Positions 16,480-28,300 of a DNA stretch of 64,000 nucleotides are shown in pieces (within the stretch, counting starts at the first letter, position 1; each line of letters opens with the position of its first letter). The DNA is taken from the NCBI GenBank assembly GCA_026018925.1, contig JAKSZU010000007.1, positions 94,723,501 to 94,787,500 on the forward strand, read 5' to 3'. This stretch comes from Tupaia tana. Its lineage: Eukaryota > Chordata > Mammalia > Scandentia > Tupaiidae. Below the pieces are notes generated by a model. It ran no database searches and had not been told where the DNA came from. It was given only the letters and a program-made list of their open reading frames with translations. Both the position numbers and the translations under genes were made by a program.

Positions 16480-16756
16480 GGACCAGCAGTTAGCGTAATG
16501 GCTATGTCGCTGGACTCCCATGTAGTCGACCACAGTTCGCGTCCCAGACCCGGTAGCTTAAACTCACGCTGGGCGCATGTGTGTGCGTGCCCAAGATCCA
16601 AGAGGAGAATGGAGGAGAAGGGATTGCGGTGTGGCCACGCCCCTGGGGGGTGATTTCTCGCTTTCGCTTTCTATCTCTCTGTCCCTCTCTGTCTGTCTGG
16701 CGAGTGCAAGCGCCCTATAGCAAAAATCTCTTCAAAAAAAAAAAAAAAAAAAAAAC
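16480..16756 (+). repeat. tRNA-derived SINE, young full-length form
   Basis: Begins GGACCAGCAGTTAGCGTAATGGC at the A tail of the 7SL monomer and ends CCCTATAGCAAAAATCTC plus about 20 A. Confidence 0.95.
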
Positions 16757-16784
16757 AACCCAGCAATAAAAGGGGAAGCCAGGC

Positions 16785-16945
16785 CAGCCACAGCGGCTCA
16801 GGCAGGAAGGGCCATGTAAAAAGGCTCCAGATTCACGTCCGGGGCCTTCTTCAACACACCGTGAGCCTGGCGGGCTACAGTGCCCCGGAGAGGCTGGGTG
16901 TTAAACCCACACACTCTTATGAAGGAAATAAATAAACTTAAAATA
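16785..16945 (+). repeat. Second tRNA-derived SINE type
   Basis: CCACAGCGGCTCAGGCAGGAAGG start, AGATTCACGTCCGG, CACACTCTTATGAAGGAAATAAATAAACTT end. Shares its layout with copies at 22388, 26715, 40572 and 63748. Confidence 0.65.
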
Positions 16946-16971
16946 TGTATATATTAAAAAACATATTGGGG

Positions 16972-17272
16972 GAACCAGCAGTTGGCATAATGGCTATGTC
17001 GCTGGACTCCCACTTAGTCGACCGCAGTTCGAGTTCCGGATCCAGTGGCTTAAACTCACACCGGGCGCATGTGTGTGTGTGCCCAAGATCCAAGAGGAGA
17101 ATGGAGGAGAAGGGATTGCGACGTGGCCATCCCCCTGGGGAGTGATTTTTGCTTTCTGTCTCTCTGTTTCTTTCTGGCGAGCGCAAGTGCCCTATAGTAA
17201 AAACCTCTCAAAAAAAAAAAAAAAAAAAAAAAAAGAAAGAAAGAAAAAAGAAAGAAAGAAAGAAAAGAAAAG
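16972..17272 (+). repeat. tRNA-derived SINE, young full-length form with long A/GAAA tail
   Basis: GAACCAGCAGTTGGCATAATGGC to CCTATAGTAAAAACCTC, then A25 and a GAAA repeat. AAAACATATTGGGG flanks at 16958-16971 and 17273-17286 (14 bp). It inserted just before an older copy of its own family. Confidence 0.97.
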
Positions 17273-17282
17273 AAAACATATT

Positions 17283-17515
17283 GGGGACCAGCAAGTGGCA
17301 TGGTGGTTAAGGTCATGGACTCCCACATGTCCAACCATGGTTCAAGTCCCAGTCCCAGCCACTTGACAATGTTGTCCATGTGCATGCCCAAAGTCCCAGG
17401 AGAATGGAAGAGCATGGGTTGCCGTGTGGCCATCCCCTGGGGGTGACTTCTCACTTTCCCTCTCTCTCTGGCCCGCTCTCTGGCCAGCACTGTGCCTGTG
17501 GCAAACCCTAAAAAC
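17283..17515 (+). repeat. tRNA-derived SINE, older form
   Basis: GGGGACCAGCAAGTGGCATGGTGGTTAAGG head, GGTTCAAGTCC B box, GTGCCTGTGGCAAACCC end. Confidence 0.88.
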
Positions 17516-17846
17516 AGCGTACTGCAGCTTCACCCGCGTGGCCGTCCTCCTTGCCCAGCACACCTGGAACCGGGCCGGTTGTGGAGTCGGGTTCCTTTTC
17601 TTTCCTCTTTGGAGACCTCTGGGTTTGTGGCAGGTGTGATGTCACTGAGTTCTGAGGCTCAGACACAATTTCCTGTCTCCCTTCAGCCTCCCCCCCAGGC
17701 AGTCCAACCGAGAGTGCCCCGAGAGGCCTGGACTCCCCCGCGCCCACCCAACCAAGCTTCCTAGCCGTGTCGGTCTCTGGGTACACCCCGCAGGGCCCAG
17801 ACTGCACACGCTTCCAGGGCTTTTCTCTCTGTCCCGTGGCTCCGCG

Positions 17847-17963
17847 ACTGTGATCGCCGTCCCCCCCGGGGGGTGATTTCCTGCTTTCTGTCTCTCTGTC
17901 TCTCTCTGTCTGTCTGGCGAGCGCACGCGCCCTATAGAAAAAAACCTCTCCAAAAAAAAAAGA
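17847..17963 (+). repeat. tRNA-derived SINE, 5'-truncated young copy
   Basis: Only the 3' half: CCCCCCCGGGGGGTGATTTC, the TCTGTCTCTC stretch, GCGAGCGCACGCGCCCTATAG and A tail. No head is present. Confidence 0.88.
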
Positions 17964-17970
17964 AACCCTT

Positions 17971-18232
17971 TGGGGCCAGCAGGTTGCATGGTGGTTAAGA
18001 GGCCGGACTCCCCCGTAGTTGACAAGGTTCGAGGCCCAGACCTGGTGACTTGAGACTCAAGCCAGGCATGTGTTTGTGCGTGCCCAGAATCGAAGGAGGA
18101 GAGTGGAAGAGAAGGGACTGTGGTGGTATGGTCGCTCCCCATGGGCGCTTGCTCACGTCCTCTCTCACTGGCTCTCTGTCTCGCTCTGGTGAGCACACAC
18201 CTCCTATGGCAAGACCTTTAAAGAGAGAGAGC
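17971..18232 (+). repeat. tRNA-derived SINE, older form
   Basis: GGGGCCAGCAGGTTGCATGGTGGTTAAG to TCCTATGGCAAGACC. Follows the truncated copy end to end, then a GAGC repeat. Confidence 0.88.
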
Positions 18233-18299
18233 GAGCGAGAGCGAGAGCGAGCATCTCAAATGTAGTCTGAGTGGTTGACTCATCCCAATTTTTTGTTGG

Positions 18300-18515
18300 T
18301 TTTGGGGGGATTTTTAATTTTATTTATTAATTGAGAGAAAGAGAAAGAGAGGTGCACCCACAACAGGGTCCTTGCACCCCAACACACCCTCAGCTGGTCC
18401 AGCTTGTGGGCAGGTGTGATCGTGCCTGCCAGTGTGCTCAGGAAGCCCCAGAACTCTGACCCAGCGCCTTCTCTGTGGGCCCGGCTGTTACCGCACCACT
18501 GCTAGACCCTCGCCC
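18300..18515 (-). repeat. Second tRNA-derived SINE type, antisense
   Basis: Plus strand TTAATTTTATTTATTAATTGAGAG, ACCCACAACAGGGTCC and a trailing GTTACCGCACCACTGC look like the reverse of the second SINE type. Diverged. Confidence 0.5.
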
Positions 18516-19600
18516 CGGCTTTGACTTTCCTGCTTTTAGTTCTGAGTACCCCACACCCTGAGCCCCTCGGTCGGGCAAACCAGGACAGTCGATCCCCTCA
18601 CCCTGTTCTCTCTGCGGCTCTGGACACAGTGCACAGCAGACAGGCCTCGAGGAGCCAGATTCAGGCAGTTAATCCGGCACCATCTGCCTGTGCCTGACCT
18701 TAACCGTGGGAAGGTCCCCAAATGTCAAGTTCATTGTCGCTGGTGCGGAACTCAGCTCTCGGTGCCTTCTCAGCCCTGACTGGGTATCAGAATCACCAGG
18801 GAGCTTGTAAACACACCCCTCCTGCCCTCCGGCAGCCGGAGGTTCAGCCCAGGCACTGGCCTCGTTCAAGGCCCAGGCGATGGCTGGGCAGGCCAGCTAG
18901 GTACCAGGGCCTCTGCACCACGTGCTGGAACAAGGCTGTCCATCTGTGCAGGGTCCCACGGCCTCTCCTGACACCAGGAAAGAACGCCCCCATTCTGGTA
19001 TGCATGTGGGTCAAGCCGAGCCAATCATGGCCCCTAAAATTAATCTATTTTCTAATTGATCATAGCCCAACCCTGCCTGCAAATGCAGCCAAAGCACTGG
19101 GCACACCAGGGTGCAGCCGCATCTGTAGCCACATGGGCAAGGCTTCCCTTGAACTCCGTGAACTCATTGACTCCTGGGGCTCCACCCTGGGTGACAGGCT
19201 GGCAGTGCTCAGCTGTGTGGCCTGCACTCAGCCTTCCTGGAGTACGCAGTCTGGACTCGCATAGACACGAGGCCTCTGAGGCCCCGGGCTACACCCCTCC
19301 ATGGCGGCTTGGGGCATCTCAGACTGGCAGCCTGAACCAGGGTTCTGCCAGCCCAGGCCCCTCCGGCCTCCTCAGCTCACCAGGGCCCCACCAGCTGCCC
19401 GTGCTCAAGGCCAAAGCTGGTTTCTCCCCGCCCACCGCTAACCCATCGGCCTCTAATGCATTCTGCCGCTAACGCACTCTGTCCTCTCACACTCGCCGAC
19501 GTGCCCGAGCCAGGCCCCCCGCGCTTTATGCCCCGGAGACCACCTCCCCCCTTCCTCTCCTGCTCATGGAAGTCGACTCTCTACCCAGAAACAAGAATTC
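18516..19600. other. Intergenic sequence with a hAT remnant
   Basis: A MER5A-like piece, GTATCAGAATCACCAGGGAGCTTGTAA, sits at about 18780-18880 (+). The rest shows no gene or confident repeat. Confidence 0.5.
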
Positions 19601-19607
19601 TCTCTTT

Positions 19608-19770
19608 TTTAGTAATTATTTAATTTTATTTATTTATTCATTTATTTTCATTTTACCAGAGAGAGGCAGAGAAAGTGAGAAAGCAAGCTGCCAGGTCTGG
19701 GACTTGAACCATGGTCAACCATATGGGAGTCCAGTGCCTCAACCACCACGCCACTTGCCCGTCCCCAAGA
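19608..19770 (-). repeat. tRNA-derived SINE, short form
   Basis: Plus strand TTTATTTATTCATT, TTTACCAGAGAGAGGCAG, GGACTTGAACCATGG, GGGAGTCCAGTGCC, CACTTGCC. The head joins directly to a short tail; the middle 100 bases of the full-length form are absent. Confidence 0.88.
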
Positions 19771-19774
19771 ATGG

Positions 19775-20130
19775 CCTTAAAAACAAAACAGCTTTGTTGG
19801 TTTACTATTTATATGCCATAAAATCCACCCAAGTAGAGGGTTCAATTCATGTTTTTAAACTTATTTAGAGATGGTCAGCCATTACCGCAATCTAATTTTA
19901 GTGCACTTTATCCCCTCATGAAGAAACCTCCAACCCATCGGCGGTCTCTCCATGTTCTCCTCCCGCCCCGGGCAACCACTAATCTACTTTCTGTCTCTAC
20001 GGATTTGCCCGTTCTGGACATTCTGTGTAGATGCAGTCCCGCGGTCTGCGGCCTGTGTCTGGCTCCTTACACCCGCATAACGTTGAGGTCTCCCCACGCG
20101 GCAGCTCGTGTCCGTGTCTGCCGCCAGCGC
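19775..20130. repeat. Ancient L1-type fragment, probable
   Basis: ATGCCATAAAATCCACCC, GGTTCAATTCATGTTTTTAAA, CATTACCGCAATCTAATTTTAG and GAAGAAACC resemble a widespread old L1 3' segment. Orientation not resolved. Confidence 0.45.
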
Positions 20131-20274
20131 ACCCCCAGCACGGGCGCTTCTCTGTCCATCGGTGCAAACGGGGTTGTTTCTGCTCCCCGGTTATCAGGCA
20201 GGCCTCTTCGGAAACAGGTCACAGCTGTGCGAGACGCTTGCAAGGCTGAGCCCCGGGGGAGGTCCGGGGTTCTG

Positions 20275-20620
20275 CCGAGGGGCCTCCCTGAATGCACAGG
20301 GCACGCGTGCGCCCAGGATCGAGGGCTGGCTGGCACTGGTGGTGGGTCTTGGTGTCAAGACCCTCTTGGGGGTGCTCTCCCTGTCTCATGGAAGAAACGA
20401 ATGAAATGGAAGGGGAAAAGGCCCAGCCCGGAGCCGGTCAGGAGCCAGACAGAACTGCCGTGCTGGAAAACGCCAGGTGCTTGTGCCAGCCCAGGATCCC
20501 GAGGAGCTGGAGGCTGGGGAAGGGGATCGTGACAAGCCCCTGTCTGTGTGCCCGTCCCTCACACGTGCACACACTCCCTATCGTGAATAGAATAAGCTTA
20601 GAAAATAAAAAAAAAGAAAC
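20275..20620 (+). repeat. Second tRNA-derived SINE type, 3' part(s)
   Basis: TGCACAGGGCACGCGTGCGCCC ... GACCCTCTTGGGGGTGCTCTCCCTGTCTCATGGAAGAAACG is the tail of the second SINE type. A similar tail recurs near 20540-20600, ending GTGAATAGAATAAGC. Confidence 0.5.
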
Positions 20621-20899
20621 ATTTTGGGGGGAACGTAGAAGAAAGGAAGGAAAACACAAGCCGTGTGCTGACCCCGGCGTGACACACGCAATGGCTTCGC
20701 GCCGTGTCTGCAAGGAGGCTTGCCGCCGGGGCCTGCGAGGTGCCCGATGCCCTGCCCAGCCACAGCGCCCCGGCCTCCCGCGGCTACTCCCCGCCGTAGC
20801 TCCCTCTGCCCACTTCGCGTCTCCCGGACACACCGCGCTGCCTCCACCTCGAGCCCTCGCACGTGCTGCCTCCTCTTCCTCTGCCGGACGCTCCTCCGG

Positions 20900-21120
20900 G
20901 TTCCTGACACCGCTGGCTGCTTACATGCTGCCTCCTGGCCAGGCCGCCCTGCCACTCTGCGTCCCTGCGCCGTCTACTCCCTCGGCTCCCCTACCGCTAT
21001 CTGGAATTATCTTGGGTGATTGTCACTCCCCTGCTCCGGGAGGAGGAGCCTCGCTCATCTTCAGTACAGTGTCCTGGGCCTGGAACAGAACCTGGCCCGG
21101 GTAAGTACTTGGTTTGTTGA
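20900..21120 (+). repeat. L2 3' end
   Basis: CTTGGGTGATTGTCACTCCCC ... TCAGTACAGTGTCCTGGGCCTGGAACAGAACCTGGCCC and GTACTTGGTTTGTTGAGG match the L2 end. Confidence 0.6.
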
Positions 21121-21228
21121 GGCCCACGTGTCCCAGGCACGCTCAAGCCACACCTGCAGGGGCCAGGGCCTCAATTTCTCCACGTGACCCTTCACTGACC
21201 CCAGTCCTGGCTGCTGAGATGAGGGGTT

Positions 21229-21235
<7 letters not shown>

Positions 21236-21263
<28 letters not shown>

Positions 21264-21512
21264 AGAGGTTTTTGCTATAGGGCGCGTGCGCTCGCCAGAC
21301 AGACAGAGAGAGACAGAGAGATAGAAAGCAGGAAATCACCCCCCAGGGGGGATGGCCACGCCGCAATCCCTTCTCCTCCATTCTCCTCTTGGGATCTTGG
21401 GCACGCACGCACACGCGCCCGGCGTGAGTTTAAGCCGCCGGGTCTGGGACTCGAACCGCGGTCGACTACGTGGGAGTCCAGCGACATAGCCATTACGCTA
21501 ACTGCTGGTCCC
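21236..21512 (-). repeat. tRNA-derived SINE, young full-length form
   Basis: Plus strand T run, TTTGCTATAGGGCGCGTGCGC ... GACATAGCCATTACGCTAACTGCTGGTCCC. AGGGGTTGAGTTTT flanks at 21222-21235 and 21513-21526. Confidence 0.97.
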
Positions 21513-21529
21513 AGGGGTTGAGTTTTGTG

Positions 21530-22385
21530 GGTATCACCTGCCCCTCCGGAGTTCCAGATGGCAGAGGCACGGAGAAACAGAGCCAACGGTGCTCTCCCCG
21601 GGTGACAGTCCCTGGCCCGCGCGGAGTGGGAATGGCTCTTTTGCTTTTTCTCCTTGGAGAGCAGCAGCCCCTGCTGGAGGAAGGCCCTTCCGGGGAGTGT
21701 ACCCCAGGGAGACAGGAAGCAGGCGTGGTCCTGGAGGGCAGGCTGTGTGTGTGGGAGAGAGAGGGCACTGGAGAGAGTCAGGCCAGGGTCCGAGGTGGCC
21801 ACCTTCCGGCGTAATGTGGCTGCAGCCGCTCAGGCCCGCCCTCCTCCTGTGGCGGAGGGCGTGACCTGGAGTGTTTAGCCCCGCCCCTCCGGCAGGGAGG
21901 CCAGTGTGGATCAGAGGCCTTTGTCTCAGGCAGAGGCCCGACAGCCTGGAGGCCCCTTCCTCGCAGGCTCCTCGCTAGTTGAACATCCCTCTTAGGCTGT
22001 CAGAAGCTGCCTGCAGGGGCGCTGGCCTGCCCTTCCTGTGTCTCCCCTCCCTTCAGGCCCTGTCTCTCCGTCCTGACCCGCCAGACCATGTCCTCGCCTG
22101 GCCGTGGACACTCCACCCTGTTGCAAGCCCCTGGGCCTTGGCCTGGCTGTCCCTGCCCTCTGGGACGCTCTGGCCCAGGTGCTGTGACTGGCCACCTCCT
22201 GAATTCAAGGCCAGATCTCCCTTTGGGAAGCCTCTGAGCACCTGCTCTGCGCACCTCCCTCACCAGAGCCCTGCGCCCAGGGGAGGGGCATGCATAGTTG
22301 ATTTCTCTAGAGAAGCAGCCTCCATTCTGGTCTCTGAAGGATCCTCCAAGCAGAGTGTGGGGGAGCCTCCATAAATACTCATCGC
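21530..22385. other. Intergenic, unique sequence
   Basis: No gene or confident repeat seen. Confidence 0.5.
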
Positions 22386-22387
22386 AT

Positions 22388-22605
22388 GGGGGGCCCAGGT
22401 GGCACAGCGGGAAACGTAGGTGAGCGTGATACCCGGTGAGGCTGACACGTGTGGCAAGGTTGCCTGTTCCCACCCAGAGACCTCTGACATGCCAGGTGCA
22501 CGCGTGCCCACGGCCTGGGCTGGCCGAGGCTGGGGTGGAACCCTCTAAGGGCTACTATTACGGTATCTCCATCTGTCTCCGTCTTTCGAGATGAGTAAAC
22601 CTTGC
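22388..22605 (+). repeat. Second tRNA-derived SINE type
   Basis: GGGGCCCAGGTGGCACAGCGGGAAACG head, GGCTGACACGTGTGGCAAGGTT, GAGACCTCTGACATGCCAGG, CTGGGCTGGCCGAGGCTGGGG and a TCTCCGTCTTTCGAG end. The fullest copy of this type. Confidence 0.75.
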
Positions 22606-22639
22606 AAATACACATCTGCTGAATGAGTGAATGAGCTCC

Positions 22640-23090
22640 CCGCTAACCTGTGAGACCCTCGAGGACACGGCCAGCATGTCTCTCGGCTTGATGTAGTTTC
22701 CACTTGCTGCCAGCTCCCAAACACCACCCTCGCCCACTGGGGGGCCAGGACCAAGGTGCGGAACAGATTCTGCAGGGCCGGGGCTGCCACCACCCAGCTG
22801 GCCGCACCTCTCAAGGCCCTGCCCTGCCAGGGTCTTGGTTTGGAGATTAGCCCTCTGGGACAGGTGCCCCCATGGAGGCCTGGCCCTTCCCCCGCCAGTG
22901 CCCAGGGTTGATGTCTACCCAGAGCTGGGCCCCAAACCGATCCTTTTTTGAGTCTCAAAAACCCATCTGCTCTGTGCCCTCCTGAGCTTTGAGAGGTACA
23001 CCCATTCCTCCCGCAAGCCCAGGAGGCCTGGAGTCCCAGCACTGAGCAGCAGACACCGCGGGAATAGTGCTGCCTTTTTAAAAGACAAAA
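22640..23090. other. Intergenic, unique sequence
   Basis: No gene or confident repeat seen. Confidence 0.5.
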
Positions 23091-23093
23091 AAC

Positions 23094-23355
23094 AGGGACG
23101 AGCAGGCAAGAAATGGTTACATCGTTGGATTCCCACGGAGTTGACCATGATTTGAGTCCTGATCTGGCGGTTAAAACTCACACTGGGCACATGCGCATGC
23201 ATGCCCAAAATCCCGAGAGGAGAGTGGGGGAGAAGGGATTGTGACATGGCCATCCCCCACCACCCCGGGAAGTGATTTCTCACTTTCTGTCTCTCTGTTT
23301 CTCTTCCTCTCTCCAGCAAGTGCATGTGCCTTAAAGCAAAAAGTTCTCTTTAAAA
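23094..23355 (+). repeat. tRNA-derived SINE, full-length, intermediate age
   Basis: GGGACGAGCAGGCAAGAAATGG head, TTGACCATGATTTGAGTCC, CCACCCCGGGAAGTGATTTC palindrome region, TGCCTTAAAGCAAAAAG end. Confidence 0.9.
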
Positions 23356-24779
23356 ATACACATATAATAAATAAGGTAACCTGGCAAGGCAGGCTTGCCT
23401 CGTTTGTGTCCCAGCTCTCAGCTCCTCCATCTTCCCTCCTAACCTGCTTCGTGCTCTGTTAGCTCGGCCTCCTCATAGAATGGAATCTGGTTTCCTAACA
23501 GCATCTGTCGGGCGCAGGTGTCCCCAAACATTAGCGATACCGCGCTGGAAGTGGCATAGGTGGAGTGCCAGATGTCAGGCCTCAGTGGGGCCCTGGGAGG
23601 CTGGGACAGCATACAGGGGAGGGCTGGGTGAGGCCGAGCCGGGAGGTGCCTGGGAGCTGTCCCTGCAGCAGACCTCCTGGGCGGCCCACATGCCAGGGCG
23701 CCTTCATGCTGGGAAGATGGGCCCTACCCACGTGGCACTGTTGTGACTGGGTACCGAAGAGGGACAGCACCGTCACCGAGGCAAGTCCCCACCCCCACTT
23801 GGTCCAGGCTGGCAGGAGATTTGCTCGTAGGTAGACCTGGGTGACCCTTCATTCTAAAGGCTCCTTAATTCAGAATCCAGGCAAACAATCCTTACGTCAC
23901 TGCCTGGCCCAAGATAAACGCAGACAGTGCCGTAAATCGCCCACCCCTTCACCAATGGTCAGCCCCTGTGGCTTCCCAGACCTGACAGGTGCCTGCGGGC
24001 CGGGGTGGGTGACCTCCAGGCACAGCGGTGCTCCCTACCTGGCTCAGATGTCTCCGGCAGGTAGCTGCTGCCCTCCCCCTGGGAAAAGGCAGACAGCACC
24101 GTCTCCGCGGGGGTGGGGTGGGGTGGGAGCTGGGAGGGCCTGCCTTGATAAGCAACAGAGCCTGGCAAGAACCAAGGCTCCTGCCATTGGCAGACATGAA
24201 AAGCTTTCCCCATACGTCCCTGCTCCATTTGCAAGGGTCTCCCATCGTGCCAAGCGCTGTACCCCGCAAAACCTCTCCTGTCCCGGCCAGGTCTAGCAGA
24301 GGGAGGATGTTGGTAACACGGCCTGGCCTCGCATAGCCCTGGAGCAGCAGCCAGGACCGCTGAAGTTCCTCCTCACCACGACCCCCACGGGAGGATGTGA
24401 GGTTCAAGGCTGCACCCCCTCTCTGCACGAGATGGTCCGGCCACCAGTGCACCTGCAGAGATGGCCCTGAGTCTGGCCCGGCCAGGCCGCTGCACGTCTG
24501 AGAAATCTTGGAACACTGGGGGATAAGGAAGGAGAGCGGGGTGCCGGTCAGCGGAGAGGACGGGGGACGGGGCGTGCCTCCCCTGGCTGCCCTCCCTGCT
24601 GCCCACAGGGGTGAACGCCAGGCCTCGGTGCCCGCGGAGGCCCCTTCTCCTGGGGCAGCAGGGCATGGGGGGCTCTCCCCACGCCCGGGTGTCCCCCATA
24701 TCAGGATCCCCAGCCCGGAATGGCCTTCGGCTCTGCCAGGCCAGAAGCGGGGGCCTGCTGGGGGCTGGGAAACTGCTGC
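23356..24779. other. Upstream region of SELENON, unique sequence
   Basis: No repeat or gene seen. A CRE-like TTACGTCA lies at 23892-23899 and GATAA motifs lie near 23912 and 24147; these are single weak motifs. Confidence 0.45.
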
Positions 24780-25300
24780 ACCGGGAGAAGACGCAGACGC
24801 ACGGGGGCCCGCGGGGGCCGGAGCTCCGAGCCCAGACCCCGCCGCAGCGGCGCCCGCGGCCCGCACCCGCCCCGGCCCGCCCGGCCCAGCCCCCGGCCGC
24901 CCCGCCCCGGCCCCGCCCGCGCCGGCCCGTCAGTCGCGTCTCGGCGGCCGCCCAGGAGCCGCCGCCGCCATGGGCCGGGCCCGGCCGGGCGAGCGCCCGC
25001 AGCCCAGCCCCGACCCCGCCGCACCGCCCGCGCCGCCCGCGCCGCCCAGCCGCCGCGCCCGCGCCCTGGCCCTGCTCGGAGCGCTGCTGGCCGCCGCCGC
25101 CGCCGCCGCCGCCGCCCGGGCCTGCGCCCGCCACGCCGAGGCCCAGGCGGCCGCGCGGCAGGTCGGCCGGGGCGGCGGGGCCGGGGAAGGGCGCGGAGGC
25201 GGGAGCAGCGACCGGGGCAGGCGCGGCGGGGCTGACCGGGCGAAGGGCCTGGGCGGGCGTGGAGCGGGGGCCGGGAGGCCGGATGCGGGCAGTCGCCAGG
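24780..25300 (+). promoter_or_regulatory. SELENON: CpG-island promoter of SELENON
   Basis: Very GC- and CpG-rich block with repeated GC boxes (CCCCGCCC and GGCCCCGCC types around 24895-24925), no TATA box, and a strong Kozak context GCCGCCGCCATGG at 24961-24973. It covers the first coding exon and the start of intron 1, as is usual for a broadly expressed mammalian gene. The transcription start is not fixed by the sequence. Confidence 0.8.
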
Positions 25301-28300
25301 GTGGCTGGACAGTGGCAGACAAAGGCCGAGTGAAGCCGCGACGGGAGACTGGAAGGAGGGGGGGTGGGCTGGGATAGTGGGGCGGGAGACGGGGCAGCGG
25401 TGCAAGAGCAGGGTGATGCGGGTCAGATCCCGGGGACCTGGGGACGGCTTGGGTGGGACAGACGGAGGGGGCCTGGATTCTGGGCAGAGGATGAAGGTGC
25501 TGAGTGCAGATGGGACCAGGGCCGGGAAGGGGTTGAGGCTCGGGGCGGTTTAGAGGCCACCTCTGAACATCCTGGCCGGCGGCGTGGACCAAGAAGGGGA
25601 CAGGGGACTCAGGCCGGGTCTGGAGCTCAGCCCAGCGCCTTCCTCCCAAGCAGGAAGCAGCACGGAAGGTCCTGGGGACAGATGGCCTCTTCCTCTTTTC
25701 CTCCCTGGACACTGACCGGGACATGTACATCAGCCCTGAGGAGTTCAGACCCATCGCTGAGAAGCTGACAGGTACGGGAGGCTGGGCGGGGCTGGGGCAT
25801 GGCCGCCATGTGGCACTGTGGGTCCTCAGGGCCCTGACACTTGCATGATGGTTTGCCGACTGCTTCCACACCCCTGAGCCTGGCCGCTGTTATGGCTCTG
25901 AGCACCTGGGGTCAGGCAGCACTTTAAGCCCTTGGTGGGGCTTCCTTTCTTGAAGCCACGGTCCTGTGCACTGGACCCTGTCATGACTTGATGTCTGTGT
26001 GGGACGCTAAGGCACAGGCAGGTTCGCCGGCTGGCACAGGCCGGAAAGGCAGAGCGGGGTTAGAGCCAGGGCCAGACTGGGACCATGTGGCTAGGGCCTG
26101 CGCCGCTCACAGTTCTGGCGATCCCAGAAAGCCCTCAGTGGCGGTGTGTGGCCCTGCGAGTGGGCAGGAGCCGCTCCAAACTGCTGAAGCCCCGCTGGGG
26201 GGCTGCCCGAGACCGGCCCTTCCTGGCTCTCCACTTTGCCTAGTCGTCATCACTGACGCGTGCACATGTGAAGACACAGGCCTGGAACACTCATGAATTA
26301 TAAAGTGCCCCTCCTCTCCCCCAAAGCTTCTATGTCCATTTCCCTCCAACTTCTTTCTTTCTTTTTTTCCATTTGCCTGAGGGCACGTGCACTCACTGGA
26401 GAGGGGCAGAGGGAGAGAGGGAGAGGAAGCAAGCATTCCCCAATGGGGTGTGGTCACACCACGGTCCCTTCTCCATTTCTCCATCTGTCGGGATTCTGGG
26501 CACACGTGCACACACACCCGGTGTGTGTTTCAAGCTGCTGGGTCTGGGACCTGAACCCTTACAGCCAGCCACATGGCATCTAGCTGCCTTAACCACCAGG
26601 CCACTGGCTGGCCCCCTGCAACTTCTTGTGACATTTCTTGAACTTAGGATTTTGGACACTTGTTACCCGTATTGCCTGGTGTAACTGCGTCAGTTGCTGG
26701 GACAGGCAAGGGCCTGGACAATGGTGCAGCAGTGGAACATGACCCTCTGCAGGGCTGACCCACGTGGCAAAGTTCCGGGTTTGTGTCCAGAGACCTCGAG
26801 TATGCTCAGAACATCCAAGCCTATGATCCACGGCTAGCTGAGGCTGGGGAAGAAAGTGGTTGGTTTTTTTTTGTTTGTTTGTTTGTTTTGGGTTTTTTTT
26901 TTACATTTTTGCCATAGGCATGTGCTCTTGTCAGAGAGGAGAGAGACAGAGAGATATAGAGGGAAAGTGAGAAATCACCCCCTGGAGAATGGCCATGCCA
27001 CAATTCCTTCTTTTCCACTCTCCCCTTGAGATTTTGGACACTCATGCACACAGCATGATTTTCAAGCCACCGTGTCCGGGACTCCAACCACAGTTGGCCA
27101 TGTGGGAATCCAGCTGCCTTAACAACCACGCTACCTGCTGGGTGGGTCTCAGAGTTGTTTTTTGGTGTGTGTGTGTGTGTGTGCGCGCGCATGTGTGTTT
27201 GATGGGAATGGCAAGAAAAAGATGCCATCTGCTCTCAACTGCACGCGCACCATTGTGGGCTTTGTTTATTTTCCCTTGGGTGAGAGACAGACAGACAGCA
27301 CCCCAGTGGGGTCTTGAAGCCATGATCCACCCCCAGCCTCAGCCAGCTAGGATCATGGACTGCAGGGAGGTCTCCAGGCTTGAACCAGGAGTCTTCCTTT
27401 GTGGGGTTACATCACAGAGCATCGCGGTTTCCTGCTGTGGCGCTATCTGGGCCCCTGTCGCAGGCTTCTGTGTTTTAGGACGGGGTGGGCCGGCTGGCCA
27501 CTTGCTGTCCTGGTGACCTGTCAGCGTTAGAGGAGGAAGGCCAGACGGCAAGTGCTGCCTGCTGCGTGGCTGTGTCGGCGTCTGTCTCAGGGCGCGCAGC
27601 TCTGCCGTGAGAGCAGAGGGGCGAGTAAGCAGGCCTCCCCCGTGGCTTCGTTCACGTCTTATTTTGCTGCATTTGCTTCTCTGAGCATCTGTGCGCTCAC
27701 CTCTGGGCCCTTTTATAACCGAGGGGTGAGAGTTCCCTCATGATGACATGGTAGCAAAGCTTGCTGGGCTTGAGGCACTTTTAATTTTTTTTAATGTAAA
27801 TCTTTTTTTCCATCGAGAGAAAAGTATACCTCTGTTACCTCCAGGCTGTGAGTGGAGCAGCTTCTGAGAAATCAGGAGGAGACAGAGTAAAATCCCAACA
27901 AGAAATAGATGCGAATAGTTTTCGCTAGTGGGTAAGGTTGTGTGTGTGTTTCATTTTCTGCTTTATGCCTTGGAAATGTTGCAGACTATCTATAATGAAT
28001 AGGTGTGGCTTAGAAGTCAGAAAATAAAATGTTTTATTTTAAAAAACACAAAGGGTCGGACTGGATCACACGTGGCTGACCGTGCAATTCGAGTCCCAGA
28101 CCTAGTGGCTTGAAAATCATGCTGTACACGTGTGCCCAAAATCCCAGGAAGAGAGTGGAGAAGGGATTGCTGCGTAATCCTCCCCCCCGGGGGCGATTTC
28201 TTACTCCCCTCACCCTCCGGCTAGTACACATACCCTATAGTAAAAAGTTAAAAAGAGGGGGGCAGGTCAGCCCCATAGGCTAGTGGTTGAGACAGCTGTA

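Noticed and set aside
20680-20960. Additional CpG island promoter
   Set aside because: GC-rich with some CpG, but no donor, no conserved exon and an L2 fragment overlaps it.
24930-25871. Minus-strand open frame over SELENON exons 1-2
   Set aside because: Shadow of the CpG island and coding exons on the other strand.
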